Source of the DNA: Pseudomonas tohonis
Lineage (GTDB): Bacteria; Pseudomonadota; Gammaproteobacteria; Pseudomonadales; Pseudomonadaceae
Length of the DNA: 64,000 nt
Direction of reading: 5' to 3'
Assembly: GCF_012767755.2 (NCBI RefSeq)
Contig: NZ_AP023189.1
Location: 6,016,001-6,080,000, forward strand
In this document: positions 41,324 through 49,988 of the stretch, piece after piece
Layout: each line of letters begins with the position of its first letter
Numbering within the stretch: position 1 is the first letter of the stretch
Notes under the pieces: generated by a model
Told to the model about the DNA's origin: nothing
Seen by the model: the letters and a program-made list of their open reading frames with translations, nothing else
Database searches by the model: none
Position numbers and translations under genes: made by a program

Positions 41324-42208
41324 TCAGCCGATCGCCTTGAGGTGCTCGGCGAAGCAGTCGGCCAGCCACAGCGCCGCCGGGCCCAGCGCCTCGTCGCGGC
41401 GGCAGACCAGCTCCACCACCAGGGGCGGCGGCGTCCAGTCGCTGCTCAGCTCCACCAGCTGGTTCTGGTAGGTCGGGTACTGCACCACATGGCGCGGCAA
41501 CCAGGCCCAGCCCAGGTTGCGCATCAGCAGCTCGGCCATGGTGTAGAAGCTGTCGGTGCGCCAGATCGAGGGGCTGAGCTGCTCGCCGCCGGGGTAGCGG
41601 CTGTCCTGCGGCGCCATCAGCAACTGGCGGTGGCGGGCCAGCTCGCGACGGTCGACATGCGCCACACCCGCCAGGGGATGGCCGACGCCGCAGACGGTGA
41701 CCATCTCGATGGTGCCCAGGCGCTGGCGCTCCAGCGCCTCGGGCATCTGCTCGTGGTGGAACAGCAGGCCCAGGTCGGCGCGGCGCTCCAGCAGCTTGCG
41801 CGCCACGTCACCCTGGGCGCCGCTGGCCAGTTGCACTTCCAGCAGGGGGAACGCCTTGGCCAAGGCCTCCAGGCTGTCGAGCACCGGCTGGTAGGGCATG
41901 GCCTCGTCCTGGGCCAGGCGCAGGCGCACCTCTTCACCCCGCACCAGCCCGAGCGCGCGCCCCTCCAGCCGCTGGCACTGGCGCAGCACCTCGCGGGCCT
42001 CCTCCAGAAGGGTGCCGCCGGCTGCGGTCAGGCGCGGCTGGCGGCCGCTGCTGCGCTCGAAAAGCGTCACCCCGAGATCGGCCTCCAGCATGGCGATGGA
42101 AGTGCTGACCGCCGACTGCGCCCGGTTGAGCCGACGTGCCGCCGAGGAAAACGACTGGCCTTCGGCGACGCTGACGAACAGGCGGATCTGCTCAAGGTTC
42201 CACTGCAT
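41324..42208 (-). CDS. LysR-family transcriptional regulator
   Basis: 294 residues with an N-terminal winged helix-turn-helix (MQWNLEQIRLFVSVAEGQSFSSAARRLNRAQSAVSTSI) and a C-terminal periplasmic-binding-like effector domain. Divergent from the SMR transporter gene across 86 bases that contain two inverted repeats fitting LysR boxes, so it probably regulates that gene and itself. Ligand not predictable. Confidence 0.92.
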   Translation of the reverse strand: MQWNLEQIRLFVSVAEGQSFSSAARRLNRAQSAVSTSIAMLEADLGVTLFERSSGRQPRLTAAGGTLLEEAREVLRQCQRLEGRALGLVRGEEVRLRLAQDEAMPYQPVLDSLEALAKAFPLLEVQLASGAQGDVARKLLERRADLGLLFHHEQMPEALERQRLGTIEMVTVCGVGHPLAGVAHVDRRELARHRQLLMAPQDSRYPGGEQLSPSIWRTDSFYTMAELLMRNLGWAWLPRHVVQYPTYQNQLVELSSDWTPPPLVVELVCRRDEALGPAALWLADCFAEHLKAIG

Positions 42209-42219
42209 GACCTATCTCC

Positions 42220-42249
42220 ATTACAGATGGGTAATCACTTTATCCCATC
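42220..42249. promoter_or_regulatory. LysR-type operator candidates in the divergent gap
   Basis: ATTAC-AGATGG-GTAAT (42220-42235) contains the T-N11-A spacing of LysR boxes; an overlapping GATGGG-N12-CCCATC (42226-42249) is a second inverted repeat. A possible -10 TAGAAT follows at 42261-42266, 29 bases before the SMR gene ATG. Confidence 0.55.
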
Positions 42250-42294
42250 ATTGCGGCGGCTAGAATCGGCAGCCGGAAAACCCAGGAGGCCACC

Positions 42295-42627
42295 ATGACC
42301 GGCTATCTCTACCTCGCCATCGCCATCACCGCCGAAGTGATCGCCACCACCTCGATGAAGGCCCTCGACGGCTTCAGCAAACCCCTTCCGCTGCTGCTGG
42401 TGGTGGTCGGCTACAGCCTCTCCTTCTGGATGCTCAGCCTGGTGGTCAAGAGCATCCCGGTCGGTATCGCCTATGCGATCTGGGCGGGCCTGGGCATCGT
42501 CCTGGTGAGCATCGCCGCGGTTTTCCTCTACCAGCAGAAGCTGGACATCCCGGCCATGCTCGGCATGGGCCTGATCGTCTCGGGCGTCGTGGTGATCCAG
42601 CTGTTCTCCAGCAGCACCGGCCACTGA
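42295..42627 (+). CDS. Small multidrug resistance (EmrE-like) transporter
   Basis: 110 residues, four transmembrane helices. Glu14 (AIAITAEVIATTSMKA) is the membrane-embedded proton/substrate residue of SMR pumps, and the later SLSFWMLSLVVKSIPVGIAYAIWAGLG motif covers helices 2-3. Likely exports quaternary ammonium or guanidinium compounds. Divergent LysR gene is its probable regulator. Confidence 0.93.
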   Translation: MTGYLYLAIAITAEVIATTSMKALDGFSKPLPLLLVVVGYSLSFWMLSLVVKSIPVGIAYAIWAGLGIVLVSIAAVFLYQQKLDIPAMLGMGLIVSGVVVIQLFSSSTGH

Positions 42628-42657
42628 TCCACGTCAGCCCCGCCTCACGGCGCGCGT

Positions 42658-42663
42658 TATACT
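42658..42663 (+). promoter_or_regulatory. Candidate -10 box of the FAD oxidoreductase
   Basis: TATACT within GTTATACTGCGC, 30 bases before the ATG at 42693. The same 12-mer precedes the AhpA-like gene. The -35 side is not recognisable. Confidence 0.35.
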
Positions 42664-42692
42664 GCGCGCCGGTTTTCTTCGAGGCAGCTTCC

Positions 42693-43865
42693 ATGTCCCA
42701 GGTTCTCAACACCGACGTCCTCATCGTGGGCGGCGGCGTCGCCGGCCTCTGGCTCGCGGCACGCCTGCGCAGCCAGGGCTTCGCCACCCTGCTGGTGGAG
42801 AGCGCCAGCCTCGGCGGCGGGCAGAGCGTGAAGTCCCAGGGCATCATCCACGGCGGCGCCAAGTACGCCCTGCACGGCGCGCTGACCGGCGCCTCCGAAG
42901 CCATCGCCGACATGCCGCGCCGCTGGCGCGAGGCCCTGGCCGGCAACGGCGAGCTGGACCTGCGCCCGGTGCGCCTGCTGTCCGACGCCCACTACCTGTG
43001 GTCGCCCGGCTCCCTGGCCGGCAACATCACCAGCTTCTTCGCCAGCAAGGCGGTGCGCGGCCGCGTCGACCAGGTCAAGGGCGACGCCCTGCCCCCGGCC
43101 CTGCAACACCCGAAATTCAAGGGCAAGGTCTATCGCCTCGCCGAACTGGTGCTGGACGTGCCGAGCCTGATCCAGCGCCTGGCCGACCTCGCCGGCGACG
43201 GCCTGTTGGCCGGGCGCAGCATCGAACCGCTGCGCGAGGGGGATGAGCTCGTCGGCCTGGTGGTCGACGGTCGCAGCATCCGCGCCCAGCGCATCGTGCT
43301 CAGCGCCGGTGCCGGCAACGAGGCGCTGCTGCAGGCCCTCGGCATCCAGCAACCGGCCATGCAGCGCCGCCCGCTGCACATGGTGATGGTCAAGGCGCCC
43401 GGGCTGAAACCGCTCTACGCCCACTGCCTCGGCGGCGGGCCCAAGCCGCGCGTCACCGTCACCACCCATCCCGCTGCCGATGGCCAGTGGGTCTGGTACC
43501 TGGGTGGCGACATCGCCGAAGCCGATGGCGTGGCGCGCAACGAGGCGGAGCAGATCGCCGCGGCGGAGAAGGAACTGCGCGACCTGCTGCCCTGGATCGA
43601 CCTGGCCGCCGCCCGATGGGCGACCCTGCGGGTGGACCGCGCGGAGCCGGTGCAGAACGGCCTGGCGCGCCCGGACAACGCCTTCCTCGCCGACCAGGGC
43701 CGCCTGCTGGTGGGCTGGCCGACCAAGCTGGCGCTGGCCCCCGACTTCGCCGACCGGGTGATCACCGCCCTGGAACGCGACGGGATACGGCCGACGCAGC
43801 CGGCGCTCCTGCCCGAGCTGCCGCGCCCGAGCCTGGCGCAACCGGTCTGGGAGGAACTGCTGTGA
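42693..43865 (+). CDS. FAD-dependent oxidoreductase (DAO family)
   Basis: 390 residues. Rossmann FAD motif DVLIVGGGVAGLWLAARL at the N-terminus, a DadA/GlpD-like middle (GGGQSVKSQGIIHGGAKYAL), and a C-terminal substrate domain (ARWATLRVDRAEPVQNGLARPDN). Homologue expected at PA4991 in PAO1 (from memory). Its stop overlaps the GTG of the aldo/keto reductase, so the two are co-translated and may act on one pathway; the substrate is unknown. Confidence 0.8.
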   Translation: MSQVLNTDVLIVGGGVAGLWLAARLRSQGFATLLVESASLGGGQSVKSQGIIHGGAKYALHGALTGASEAIADMPRRWREALAGNGELDLRPVRLLSDAHYLWSPGSLAGNITSFFASKAVRGRVDQVKGDALPPALQHPKFKGKVYRLAELVLDVPSLIQRLADLAGDGLLAGRSIEPLREGDELVGLVVDGRSIRAQRIVLSAGAGNEALLQALGIQQPAMQRRPLHMVMVKAPGLKPLYAHCLGGGPKPRVTVTTHPAADGQWVWYLGGDIAEADGVARNEAEQIAAAEKELRDLLPWIDLAAARWATLRVDRAEPVQNGLARPDNAFLADQGRLLVGWPTKLALAPDFADRVITALERDGIRPTQPALLPELPRPSLAQPVWEELL

Positions 43866-44674
43866 GCCGGAGCCTGCACCACCTGCACCGTCCCCTGGGC
43901 GACACCGGCCTGATCGTCTCCCCCCTGGGCCTGGGCACCGTCAAGCTGGGCCGCGACCAGGGCGTCAAATACCCCTCGGGCTTCACCATCCCCGATGACG
44001 ACGAAGCCGGCCGCCTGATCGGCCTGGCCCATGAGCTGGGCATCAACCTGATCGACACCGCGCCGGCCTACGGCCGCAGCGAGGAGCGCCTCGGCCCGTT
44101 GCTGCGCGGCCGGCGCCAGGACTGGGTGATCGTCAGCAAGAGCGGCGAGGAGTTCGAGGCGGGCCGCTCCAGCCACGACTTCAGCCCGGCGCATACCCGC
44201 CGCTCCGTGGAGCGCAGCCTGAAGCGCCTGGAGACCGACTACATCGACCTGCTGCTGCTGCACTCCGATGGCGACGACCTGCGCATCCTGCGCGACAGCG
44301 GTGCCTACGAGACCCTCGCCGAGCTCAAGCGCGAGGGCAAGATCCGCGCCTTCGGCCTTTCCGGCAAGACCGTGGAAGGCGGCCTGCTGGCGCTGGAGCG
44401 CGGCGACTGCGCGATGGTCACCTACAACCTCGCCGAACAGGGCGAGAAGCCGGTGCTGGACTATGCTGCCAGTCACGCCAAGGGCATCCTGATCAAGAAG
44501 GGCCTGGCCAGCGGCCATGCCTGCCTGGGGGCCGGCGTCGACCCGGTGAAAGCGAGCTTCGAGCTGATCTTCGGCCACCCCGGAGTCGGCAGCGCCATCA
44601 TCGGAACCATCAATCCGCTGCATCTGTCCCATAATGTCGCGACGGCCGCCGAGGTGCTGCAAGGCCGTCCCTGA
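43862..44674 (+). CDS. Aldo/keto reductase family protein
   Basis: 270 residues from GTG at 43862, overlapping the upstream stop by GTGA. The (beta/alpha)8 family signatures are present: LGLGTVKLG, LIDTAPAYGRSEERLG (catalytic Asp and Tyr), ETDYIDLLLLHSDGDD and IGLSGK-type AFGLSGKTVEGG, ending with GSAIIGTINPLHLSHN. Probably reduces a carbonyl using NADPH. Second gene of a two-gene unit with the FAD oxidoreductase. Confidence 0.85.
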   Translation: MSRSLHHLHRPLGDTGLIVSPLGLGTVKLGRDQGVKYPSGFTIPDDDEAGRLIGLAHELGINLIDTAPAYGRSEERLGPLLRGRRQDWVIVSKSGEEFEAGRSSHDFSPAHTRRSVERSLKRLETDYIDLLLLHSDGDDLRILRDSGAYETLAELKREGKIRAFGLSGKTVEGGLLALERGDCAMVTYNLAEQGEKPVLDYAASHAKGILIKKGLASGHACLGAGVDPVKASFELIFGHPGVGSAIIGTINPLHLSHNVATAAEVLQGRP

Positions 44675-44716
44675 GCGCCGCAACAGCGGCCGACCCCGAC
44701 GCAAGAAGGAGCCGAC

Positions 44717-45622
44717 ATGCCGCGAATCCTGGCCCGTAAAGACCCGGGGGCCTTCAAGACCCTACCCCTCCACGTGGAAGCCACCCCCGACGGCCTGACC
44801 TACCAGGCCCTTGGGTTGCCGCTGAACTTCACCCAGATGCTGGAACGCCGCCGACGCCCGGTGGAGGTCGCCGACAGCCAGCGCTTCGCCGTCGAGCTGG
44901 CCAACCTGGGCGTCTCCGTGCGCCTGACCCTGGAGCTGCAGGGTCGCGAGTACTGGGTGCTGGTGCGCCAGCGCCGGCTGGACCGCGGCGACACCGTGCT
45001 CAAGCTGATCTCCGGCTACGTACCGGCCCATGAACTCAACCTGCCGCTGCTCACCGCCATCCAGGAAGTGGCCGAGGAGTGCCTGATCGAGACGCCGGAC
45101 GGCTGGCTCGGCGGGCGCTTCGCCGACACCTGGCTGCCCACGCCCTACCAGCGCCAGCTGCACTATCGCGAAGCCAGCCACTTCCGCCTGAGCCCCTTGT
45201 CAGGCGCCGCACGCCCGGTGCAGAGCGGCAGCCTGACGCTGCTGGAGCGCCCGCGTGCCTACGTGCACCTGCCCACCGCTTCGCTGCAACTGGTGTACGA
45301 CATGAGCCTGGAGCTGCCGCGCGATGCCCGCCAGGTGAGCTTCTTCCACGTTGACGAAAGCCTGCACGACGGCGAGCTGGTTGCCGCCCTCGAACGCCGC
45401 CGTCCGGACATCTACCTGCTGCCTCGCGACCATGGCAAGCCCACCGGCGAGCTGCTGACCCTGCGCAACGGCGAGTTCAAGCCGGCCAGTACCCGGGGCG
45501 TCTGGCTTTCGGAAAGCTTCGCCGAACAGGACGGCTGGCTGGTGCGTGACGAACGCATCCGCTGGAAGGACTGGCTGGCCCGTGTCGGCACCGCTGAACG
45601 AAGCAGGCGCCTGGCCTGCTGA
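44717..45622 (+). CDS. Conserved protein of unknown function with Nudix-like stretch
   Basis: 301 residues; I do not recognise the family with certainty. Beta-rich (LSVRLTLELQGREYWVLVRQRRLDRGD), with YVPAHELNLPLLTAIQEVAEECLIET at about 99-124, which recalls a Nudix helix (RExxEE) but lacks the preceding glycine and first Glu. The C-terminal part (SFFHVDESLHDGELVAALERRRPDIYLLPRDHGKP) is hydrophilic and well ordered. No signal peptide. Rightward, 42 bases after the aldo/keto reductase, with a GCAAGAAGGAG ribosome site. Confidence 0.6.
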   Translation: MPRILARKDPGAFKTLPLHVEATPDGLTYQALGLPLNFTQMLERRRRPVEVADSQRFAVELANLGVSVRLTLELQGREYWVLVRQRRLDRGDTVLKLISGYVPAHELNLPLLTAIQEVAEECLIETPDGWLGGRFADTWLPTPYQRQLHYREASHFRLSPLSGAARPVQSGSLTLLERPRAYVHLPTASLQLVYDMSLELPRDARQVSFFHVDESLHDGELVAALERRRPDIYLLPRDHGKPTGELLTLRNGEFKPASTRGVWLSESFAEQDGWLVRDERIRWKDWLARVGTAERSRRLAC

Positions 45623-45635
45623 AAGTCCGAAGAAT

Positions 45636-45655
45636 GCCCCCGCATAGGTGGGGGC
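45636..45655 (+). terminator. Terminator-like hairpin after the unknown-function gene
   Basis: GCCCCCGC, loop ATAG, GTGGGGGC (one G-T pair) 13 bases after the stop; no T-run follows, so it may rely on Rho or on the next hairpin. Confidence 0.5.
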
Positions 45656-45682
45656 GCGCACCGGGGCGGGTACCGCAGGCGC

Positions 45683-45712
45683 CGCAAAAAAGAACCCCGC
45701 CGGAGCGGGGCC
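45683..45712 (-). terminator. Terminator of the acyl-CoA dehydrogenase unit
   Basis: On the minus strand CCCCGC, loop TCCG, GCGGGG followed by TTCTTTTTT, about 20 bases after the stop of the leftward acyl-CoA dehydrogenase gene. Confidence 0.85.
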
Positions 45713-45732
45713 AATCGGGCACTACAACAGAA

Positions 45733-46941
45733 TCACTTGAGTTCGCTGGAGCTCTTGCCGAGCAGGCGACGGGCGACGATCAGCAACTGGATCTGCTGCG
45801 TCCCTTCGAAGATGTCGAGGATCTTCGAATCCCGCGCCCACTTCTCGAGCAGCTCGTCCTCGCCATACCCCAGCGCGCCGACCAGCTCCACGCACTTGAG
45901 CGTCACCTCGTTGGCCACGCGCCCGGCCTTGGCCTTGGCGATGGAGGCCTCCTTGGAATTGGGCAGCTTGTTGTCCGCCATCCAGGCAGCCTTGAGGGTC
46001 AGCAGGCGCGCCGCCTCCCACTCGGCCTCCAGCCGGTAGAGAGTGGCTTCGGCGTGGGTCACGCTGAGCAACGGCTTGCGGTAGTCGAACCTGCAGCCGG
46101 CCTTCTTCAGCAGCTCACGGGTGCGATCCAGCGAAGCCTTGGCCACGCCGATGGCCATGCCGGCCACCAGCGGACGGGTGTTGTCGAAGGTCTCCATGAC
46201 CCCGGCGAACCCCTTCTGTACATCGATCTCCGCGTTGCCCAGCAGGTTGGCCGCCGGCACCCGGCAATCGCTGAAGCTGATGGACGCCGTGTCGGACGCC
46301 TTGATGCCCAGCTTCTTCTCCAGGCGGGTGACGCTCATGCCCGGCGTGCCCTTCTCCACCACGAAGGACTTGATCGCCGCACGCCCCAGGCTCTTGTCCA
46401 GGGTCGCCCAGACCACCACCGCATCGGCGCGCTCGCCAGAGGTGACGAAGATCTTCTCGCCATTGAGCACGTAGTGGTCGCCATCCTTCACCGCCGTGGT
46501 GCGAATGGCGGCGGAGTCCGAACCGCAGCCCGGCTCGGTGATGGCCATGGCCGCCCAGGTACTGCCGAAGCGCTTGAGCTGCTCCTCGTTGGCCACCGCC
46601 GCGATGGCGGCGTTGCCCAGCCCCTGGCGCGGCATGCCCAGCAGCAGGCCGACATCGCCCCAGCAGAGTTCGATGACCCCGAGCAGCGCCGAGAGGTTGC
46701 CGCCGTTGCGCACGCCCTCCTCCACCTGGCCGCTGCCGCGCTTGCTGGCGGACGTGGCGCCGACGGCGTCGGGGGAACCAGCGTTCATGCCGTCCAGCAG
46801 GGCGGCGAGCAGGTCCAGCTCCTTGGGATAGGCGTGCTCGGCCTTGTCGTACTTGCGGGAAATGGGGCGGAAGTAGTTGGCCGCCACCTGGTGCGCCTGG
46901 TTGGCCAGGCCACGGAATTTCTTCGGGGTTTCAAGGTTCAT
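45733..46941 (-). CDS. Acyl-CoA dehydrogenase
   Basis: 402 residues from ATG at 46941 (MNLETPKKFRGLANQAHQ). The FAD/substrate signatures of the family are present: AMAITEPGCGSDSAAIRT and, near the end, KWARDSKILDIFEGTQQIQLLIVARRLLG with the active-site-region DIFEGT. Catalyses an alpha,beta-oxidation of an acyl-CoA thioester. Second gene of a pair with the next, from which it is separated by the 139-bp palindrome. GTG at 46944 is an alternative start. Substrate chain unknown. Confidence 0.9.
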   Translation of the reverse strand: MNLETPKKFRGLANQAHQVAANYFRPISRKYDKAEHAYPKELDLLAALLDGMNAGSPDAVGATSASKRGSGQVEEGVRNGGNLSALLGVIELCWGDVGLLLGMPRQGLGNAAIAAVANEEQLKRFGSTWAAMAITEPGCGSDSAAIRTTAVKDGDHYVLNGEKIFVTSGERADAVVVWATLDKSLGRAAIKSFVVEKGTPGMSVTRLEKKLGIKASDTASISFSDCRVPAANLLGNAEIDVQKGFAGVMETFDNTRPLVAGMAIGVAKASLDRTRELLKKAGCRFDYRKPLLSVTHAEATLYRLEAEWEAARLLTLKAAWMADNKLPNSKEASIAKAKAGRVANEVTLKCVELVGALGYGEDELLEKWARDSKILDIFEGTQQIQLLIVARRLLGKSSSELK

Positions 46942-46954
46942 CACAAAGTCCTCA

Positions 46955-47093
46955 GAACCGGATTTCGATCATGCGAGCTAGAGGCATGCAAGGCGAAAAC
47001 CGGCGAGAAAGCGCAATTTACGCGCTGTAAATGAGCATTCCGAGCCGGCTTTCAACGCTGCAGGCCCGACGCGCAGCCGATCGAAACCGGTTC
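46955..47093. repeat. 139-bp intergenic palindrome between two acyl-CoA dehydrogenase genes
   Basis: Outer arms GAACCGGATTTCGATC (46955-46970) and GATCGAAACCGGTTC (47079-47093) are complementary apart from one extra base; inner arms ATTTAC (47016-47021) and GTAAAT (47027-47032) flank a 5-base loop, all centred on base 47024, with imperfect pairing in between (GCATGCAAGGCGAAAACCGG matching the far side). It begins directly after the TGA of one gene and ends at the ribosome-binding site of the next. It looks like a Pseudomonas intergenic repeat or miniature element. Confidence 0.75.
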
Positions 47094-48377
47094 TCACAGG
47101 TGCAAGCCGCCGGCCATGATGGCCACGGCGCGGAGGTCGCGGTACCAGCGCTCGGCCGGGTGCTCCTTGGTGAAGCCATGGCCACCCAGCAGTTGCACCG
47201 CGTCGGTGCCGATCTTCATCGCCTTCTCGGCGCACAAGAGGCGCGCCAGGTAGGCCTCGCGCTGGAAGGGCTCGCCACGCTCGGCCCGGGCGCAGGCGCG
47301 CCAGACCATCATGCGCATGGCATCCAGCTCGATGGCGATGTCCGAGACCATGAAGGCGACACCCTGGCGGTGGCTGATGGGCTCGCCGAAGGCGACGCGC
47401 TCGTTGCAGTAGGTGACGACGTAGTCCAGCGCCGCCTGGCCGGTGCCCAGGGCCAGGGCACACCAGGCGAGGGTGGTGAAATCGAGGAAGCGTGGGTAAT
47501 CGAAGTCGGCGGCGGCCAGGCGATTCTCCGTCGGCACCTTGACGCCCTTCAGCAGCACCCGCGCCGTCGAACAGGCCTTGAGTCCCATGGCGGGCTCGGC
47601 CTGGCGCTCCAGCCCCTTGGCACCGCCCTCGACGAGGAACAGCGCCGGGCCATTCTCGGCCTCGGCGGCGACGATCAGCTGGCTGGCATTGAGCCCCTCG
47701 AGCACCAGGCATTTCTCACCGGTGAGCTGGTAATGCTTGCCCTTGCGCCGGGCCTTGGTGGCCAGGCGGTGGGGGTCGGCCAGCACGCCGGGTTCGCTGA
47801 CGGCGATGGCCACCAGCGGCGGACGTTCCTCGCTGACGAAGGCCGGCAGCCAGCGCGCCTGCTGCTCGGGCGAGGCCCAGCGGCGGATGCAGTTGGCGGC
47901 GGAAAGCGGCACCAGCAGCGAGGCGGCCAGGGACATGTCACCCTGGCCCAGCGCCTCGGCGATCAGCGCGTTGCTGACGGTGGTGCGCTCGCCGGCCATG
48001 CCGCCGTGCACCTCGCCGACGCCGTAATGGGCGAGGCCCAGCTCCAGCGCCTGGTTGAGCAGGTCGGCGGGGATGGCACCGCGCGCATCGGCGTCGTGGG
48101 CGGCCGGGCGCAGCACTTCCAGGGCGAAGCCCTGGAGCATCTCCCTGATCATCTGCTGCTCGTCGCTCAGCGACAGGTCGAAGAGCGCATCCGGGTCGGC
48201 CTTGCGCGGCGTCTTGGCGGCCTTGCCGGAACGCTCGGCGACCATCTGGAAGCCGGCGCGGCTGCCGGTGTAGAGAAGCTTCTCGAAGGGCTTGCGCAGC
48301 TTGAACCGGTCCGGCCAGTCGGCCTGGGCGACGCGGTTCAGCACGGACAGGGCGCGTCCCTGTGCATCGGTACTCAT
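47094..48377 (-). CDS. Acyl-CoA dehydrogenase-family protein (long N-terminus)
   Basis: About 427 residues from ATG at 48377 (MSTDAQGRALSVLNRVAQ); GTG/ATG at 48383 is possible. The first ~70 residues are an extension not found in ordinary short-chain enzymes, then the family core: QQMIREMLQGFALEVLRP, GEVHGGMAGERTTVSNAL, AVSEPGVLADPHRLATKA and the C-terminal YLARLLCAEKAMKIGTDAVQLLGGHGFTKEHPAERWYRDLRA (split here only by text). This recalls the fadE-type partner of the downstream gene. Catalytic base not certain from sequence. Confidence 0.85.
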   Translation of the reverse strand: MSTDAQGRALSVLNRVAQADWPDRFKLRKPFEKLLYTGSRAGFQMVAERSGKAAKTPRKADPDALFDLSLSDEQQMIREMLQGFALEVLRPAAHDADARGAIPADLLNQALELGLAHYGVGEVHGGMAGERTTVSNALIAEALGQGDMSLAASLLVPLSAANCIRRWASPEQQARWLPAFVSEERPPLVAIAVSEPGVLADPHRLATKARRKGKHYQLTGEKCLVLEGLNASQLIVAAEAENGPALFLVEGGAKGLERQAEPAMGLKACSTARVLLKGVKVPTENRLAAADFDYPRFLDFTTLAWCALALGTGQAALDYVVTYCNERVAFGEPISHRQGVAFMVSDIAIELDAMRMMVWRACARAERGEPFQREAYLARLLCAEKAMKIGTDAVQLLGGHGFTKEHPAERWYRDLRAVAIMAGGLHL

Positions 48378-48456
48378 GGGCATCTCGCTCCACGCAGGGT
48401 GAGGATGCCTGGATGATGCGCGCCGGACACAAGCGCGCCTATGACCGACGGGACGC

Positions 48457-48484
48457 GGGCGAGTGGCACGACGGCCACTCGCCC
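48457..48484. terminator. 11-bp perfect hairpin downstream of the acyl-CoA dehydrogenase/hldE gap
   Basis: GGGCGAGTGGC (48457-48467), 6-base loop, GCCACTCGCCC (48474-48484) just beyond the hldE stop. No T-run; probably a transcript-stabilising or factor-dependent termination structure for hldE. Confidence 0.55.
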
Positions 48485-48494
48485 GGGGGGAGGA

Positions 48495-49916
48495 TCAGCG
48501 GCTGCGGATCTTCTCGACGATGGCGGTGGTGGAGCTGTTCTCCACCAGGCCGAGGACTCGCACTTCGCCGCCGTAGGCCTTGACGATGTCGGCGCCCACC
48601 ACCTGCTCGATGCCGTAGTCGCCGCCCTTGACCAGGATGTCCGGCTTGACCTGGCCGAGCAGGCGCTCGGGGGTGTCTTCGCTGAAGCTCACCACCCAGT
48701 CGACGGCGCCGAGGCCGGCGAGCACGGCCATGCGCCGGTCCACCGAGTTGATCGGACGGCCGGGCCCCTTGAGGCGGCTGACCGAGGCGTCGTCGTTGAC
48801 CGCCAGCACCAGGCGGTCGCCTTGGGCGCGGGCCTGCTCGAGGTAGGTCACGTGGCCGGCATGGAGGATGTCGAAGCAGCCATTGGTGAAGACGATCTTC
48901 TCGCCGTGGGCGCGGGCGTCTTCGATGGCCAGCAGCAGCTGGTCGAGGCTCAGCACCCCACGCTCGGAGCCCTGCTCGCGCTGCACGGCGCGGCGCAGTT
49001 CGGGCGCGCTGATGGCGGCGGTACCCAGCTTGCCGACCACGATGCCCGCGGCCAGGTTGGCCAGGGCCACGGCCTGGGGCAGCTCCTCGCCGGCGGCCAG
49101 GCTGGCGGCCAGGGTGGAGATCACGGTGTCGCCGGCGCCGGTGACGTCGAACACCTCGCGGGCGCGCGCCGGCAGGTGCAGGGCGGGCTGGTCGGGGCGC
49201 AGCAGGGTCATGCCGTGTTCGCCACGGGTCACCAGCAGGGCGCCGAGGTCCAGTTCGCGCATCAGCTGCGCGCCCTTGGCGACGAGGTCGGCCTCGTCGG
49301 CGCAGCGTCCGACTATGGTTTCGAATTCATTGAGATTGGGGGTGATCAGGCTGGCGCCGCGGTAGATGCCGAAGTCCTTGCCCTTGGGGTCGGCGAGCAC
49401 CGGGATGCCCTTGCGCCGGGCGGCCTGGATCAACGCCTGGTGGTTCTTCAGCGCGCCCTTGCCATAGTCGGACAACACCAGCACCTTGACCCCGGCGAGC
49501 AGGCGCTCGACCTCGACGGCCAGGGCCTCGGCATCGGTCTCGAAGGGCTCTTCGAAATCCATGCGCAGCAACTGCTGGTGGCGGCTCATGACCCGCAGCT
49601 TGACGATGGTCGGCTGCGTGGCGATGCGCTGGAAGCGCGCGTCGACGCCAGCGGCACCCAGACTGGCGAGCAGGCTGGCGGCGGCCTCGTCTTCACCGGT
49701 CACCCCCACCAGGGCCGCGGGAGCGCCGAGGGCCGCGATGTTCAGCGCCACGTTGGCGGCACCGCCCGGGCGGTCTTCGATCTGGTCGACACGCACCACG
49801 GGCACCGGCGCCTCGGGGGAGATGCGCGAGGTGCCGCCATGCCAGTAACGGTCGAGCATGACGTCGCCCACCACCAGAACGGGGGCCAGATCGAAACGGG
49901 GCATGGTGAGCTTCAT
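48495..49916 (-). CDS. hldE: Bifunctional ADP-heptose synthase HldE
   Basis: Supplies ADP-L-glycero-D-manno-heptose for the LPS inner core. 473 residues from ATG at 49916 ([18 protein letters not shown]). N-terminal PfkB-type heptose-7-phosphate kinase ([33 protein letters not shown], ending in VTGAGDTV) and C-terminal nucleotidyltransferase ([17 protein letters not shown]). The length agrees with Pseudomonas HldE; upstream ATGs would add an unconserved leader. Confidence 0.96.
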   Translation of the reverse strand: MKLTMPRFDLAPVLVVGDVMLDRYWHGGTSRISPEAPVPVVRVDQIEDRPGGAANVALNIAALGAPAALVGVTGEDEAAASLLASLGAAGVDARFQRIATQPTIVKLRVMSRHQQLLRMDFEEPFETDAEALAVEVERLLAGVKVLVLSDYGKGALKNHQALIQAARRKGIPVLADPKGKDFGIYRGASLITPNLNEFETIVGRCADEADLVAKGAQLMRELDLGALLVTRGEHGMTLLRPDQPALHLPARAREVFDVTGAGDTVISTLAASLAAGEELPQAVALANLAAGIVVGKLGTAAISAPELRRAVQREQGSERGVLSLDQLLLAIEDARAHGEKIVFTNGCFDILHAGHVTYLEQARAQGDRLVLAVNDDASVSRLKGPGRPINSVDRRMAVLAGLGAVDWVVSFSEDTPERLLGQVKPDILVKGGDYGIEQVVGADIVKAYGGEVRVLGLVENSSTTAIVEKIRSR

Positions 49917-49988
49917 GAAGACTCCAGAGCATGAAAAAACGGCGCGGATCATAACATAGCAGCTGACCCGCCCCGTCGCCGGAGGCCG

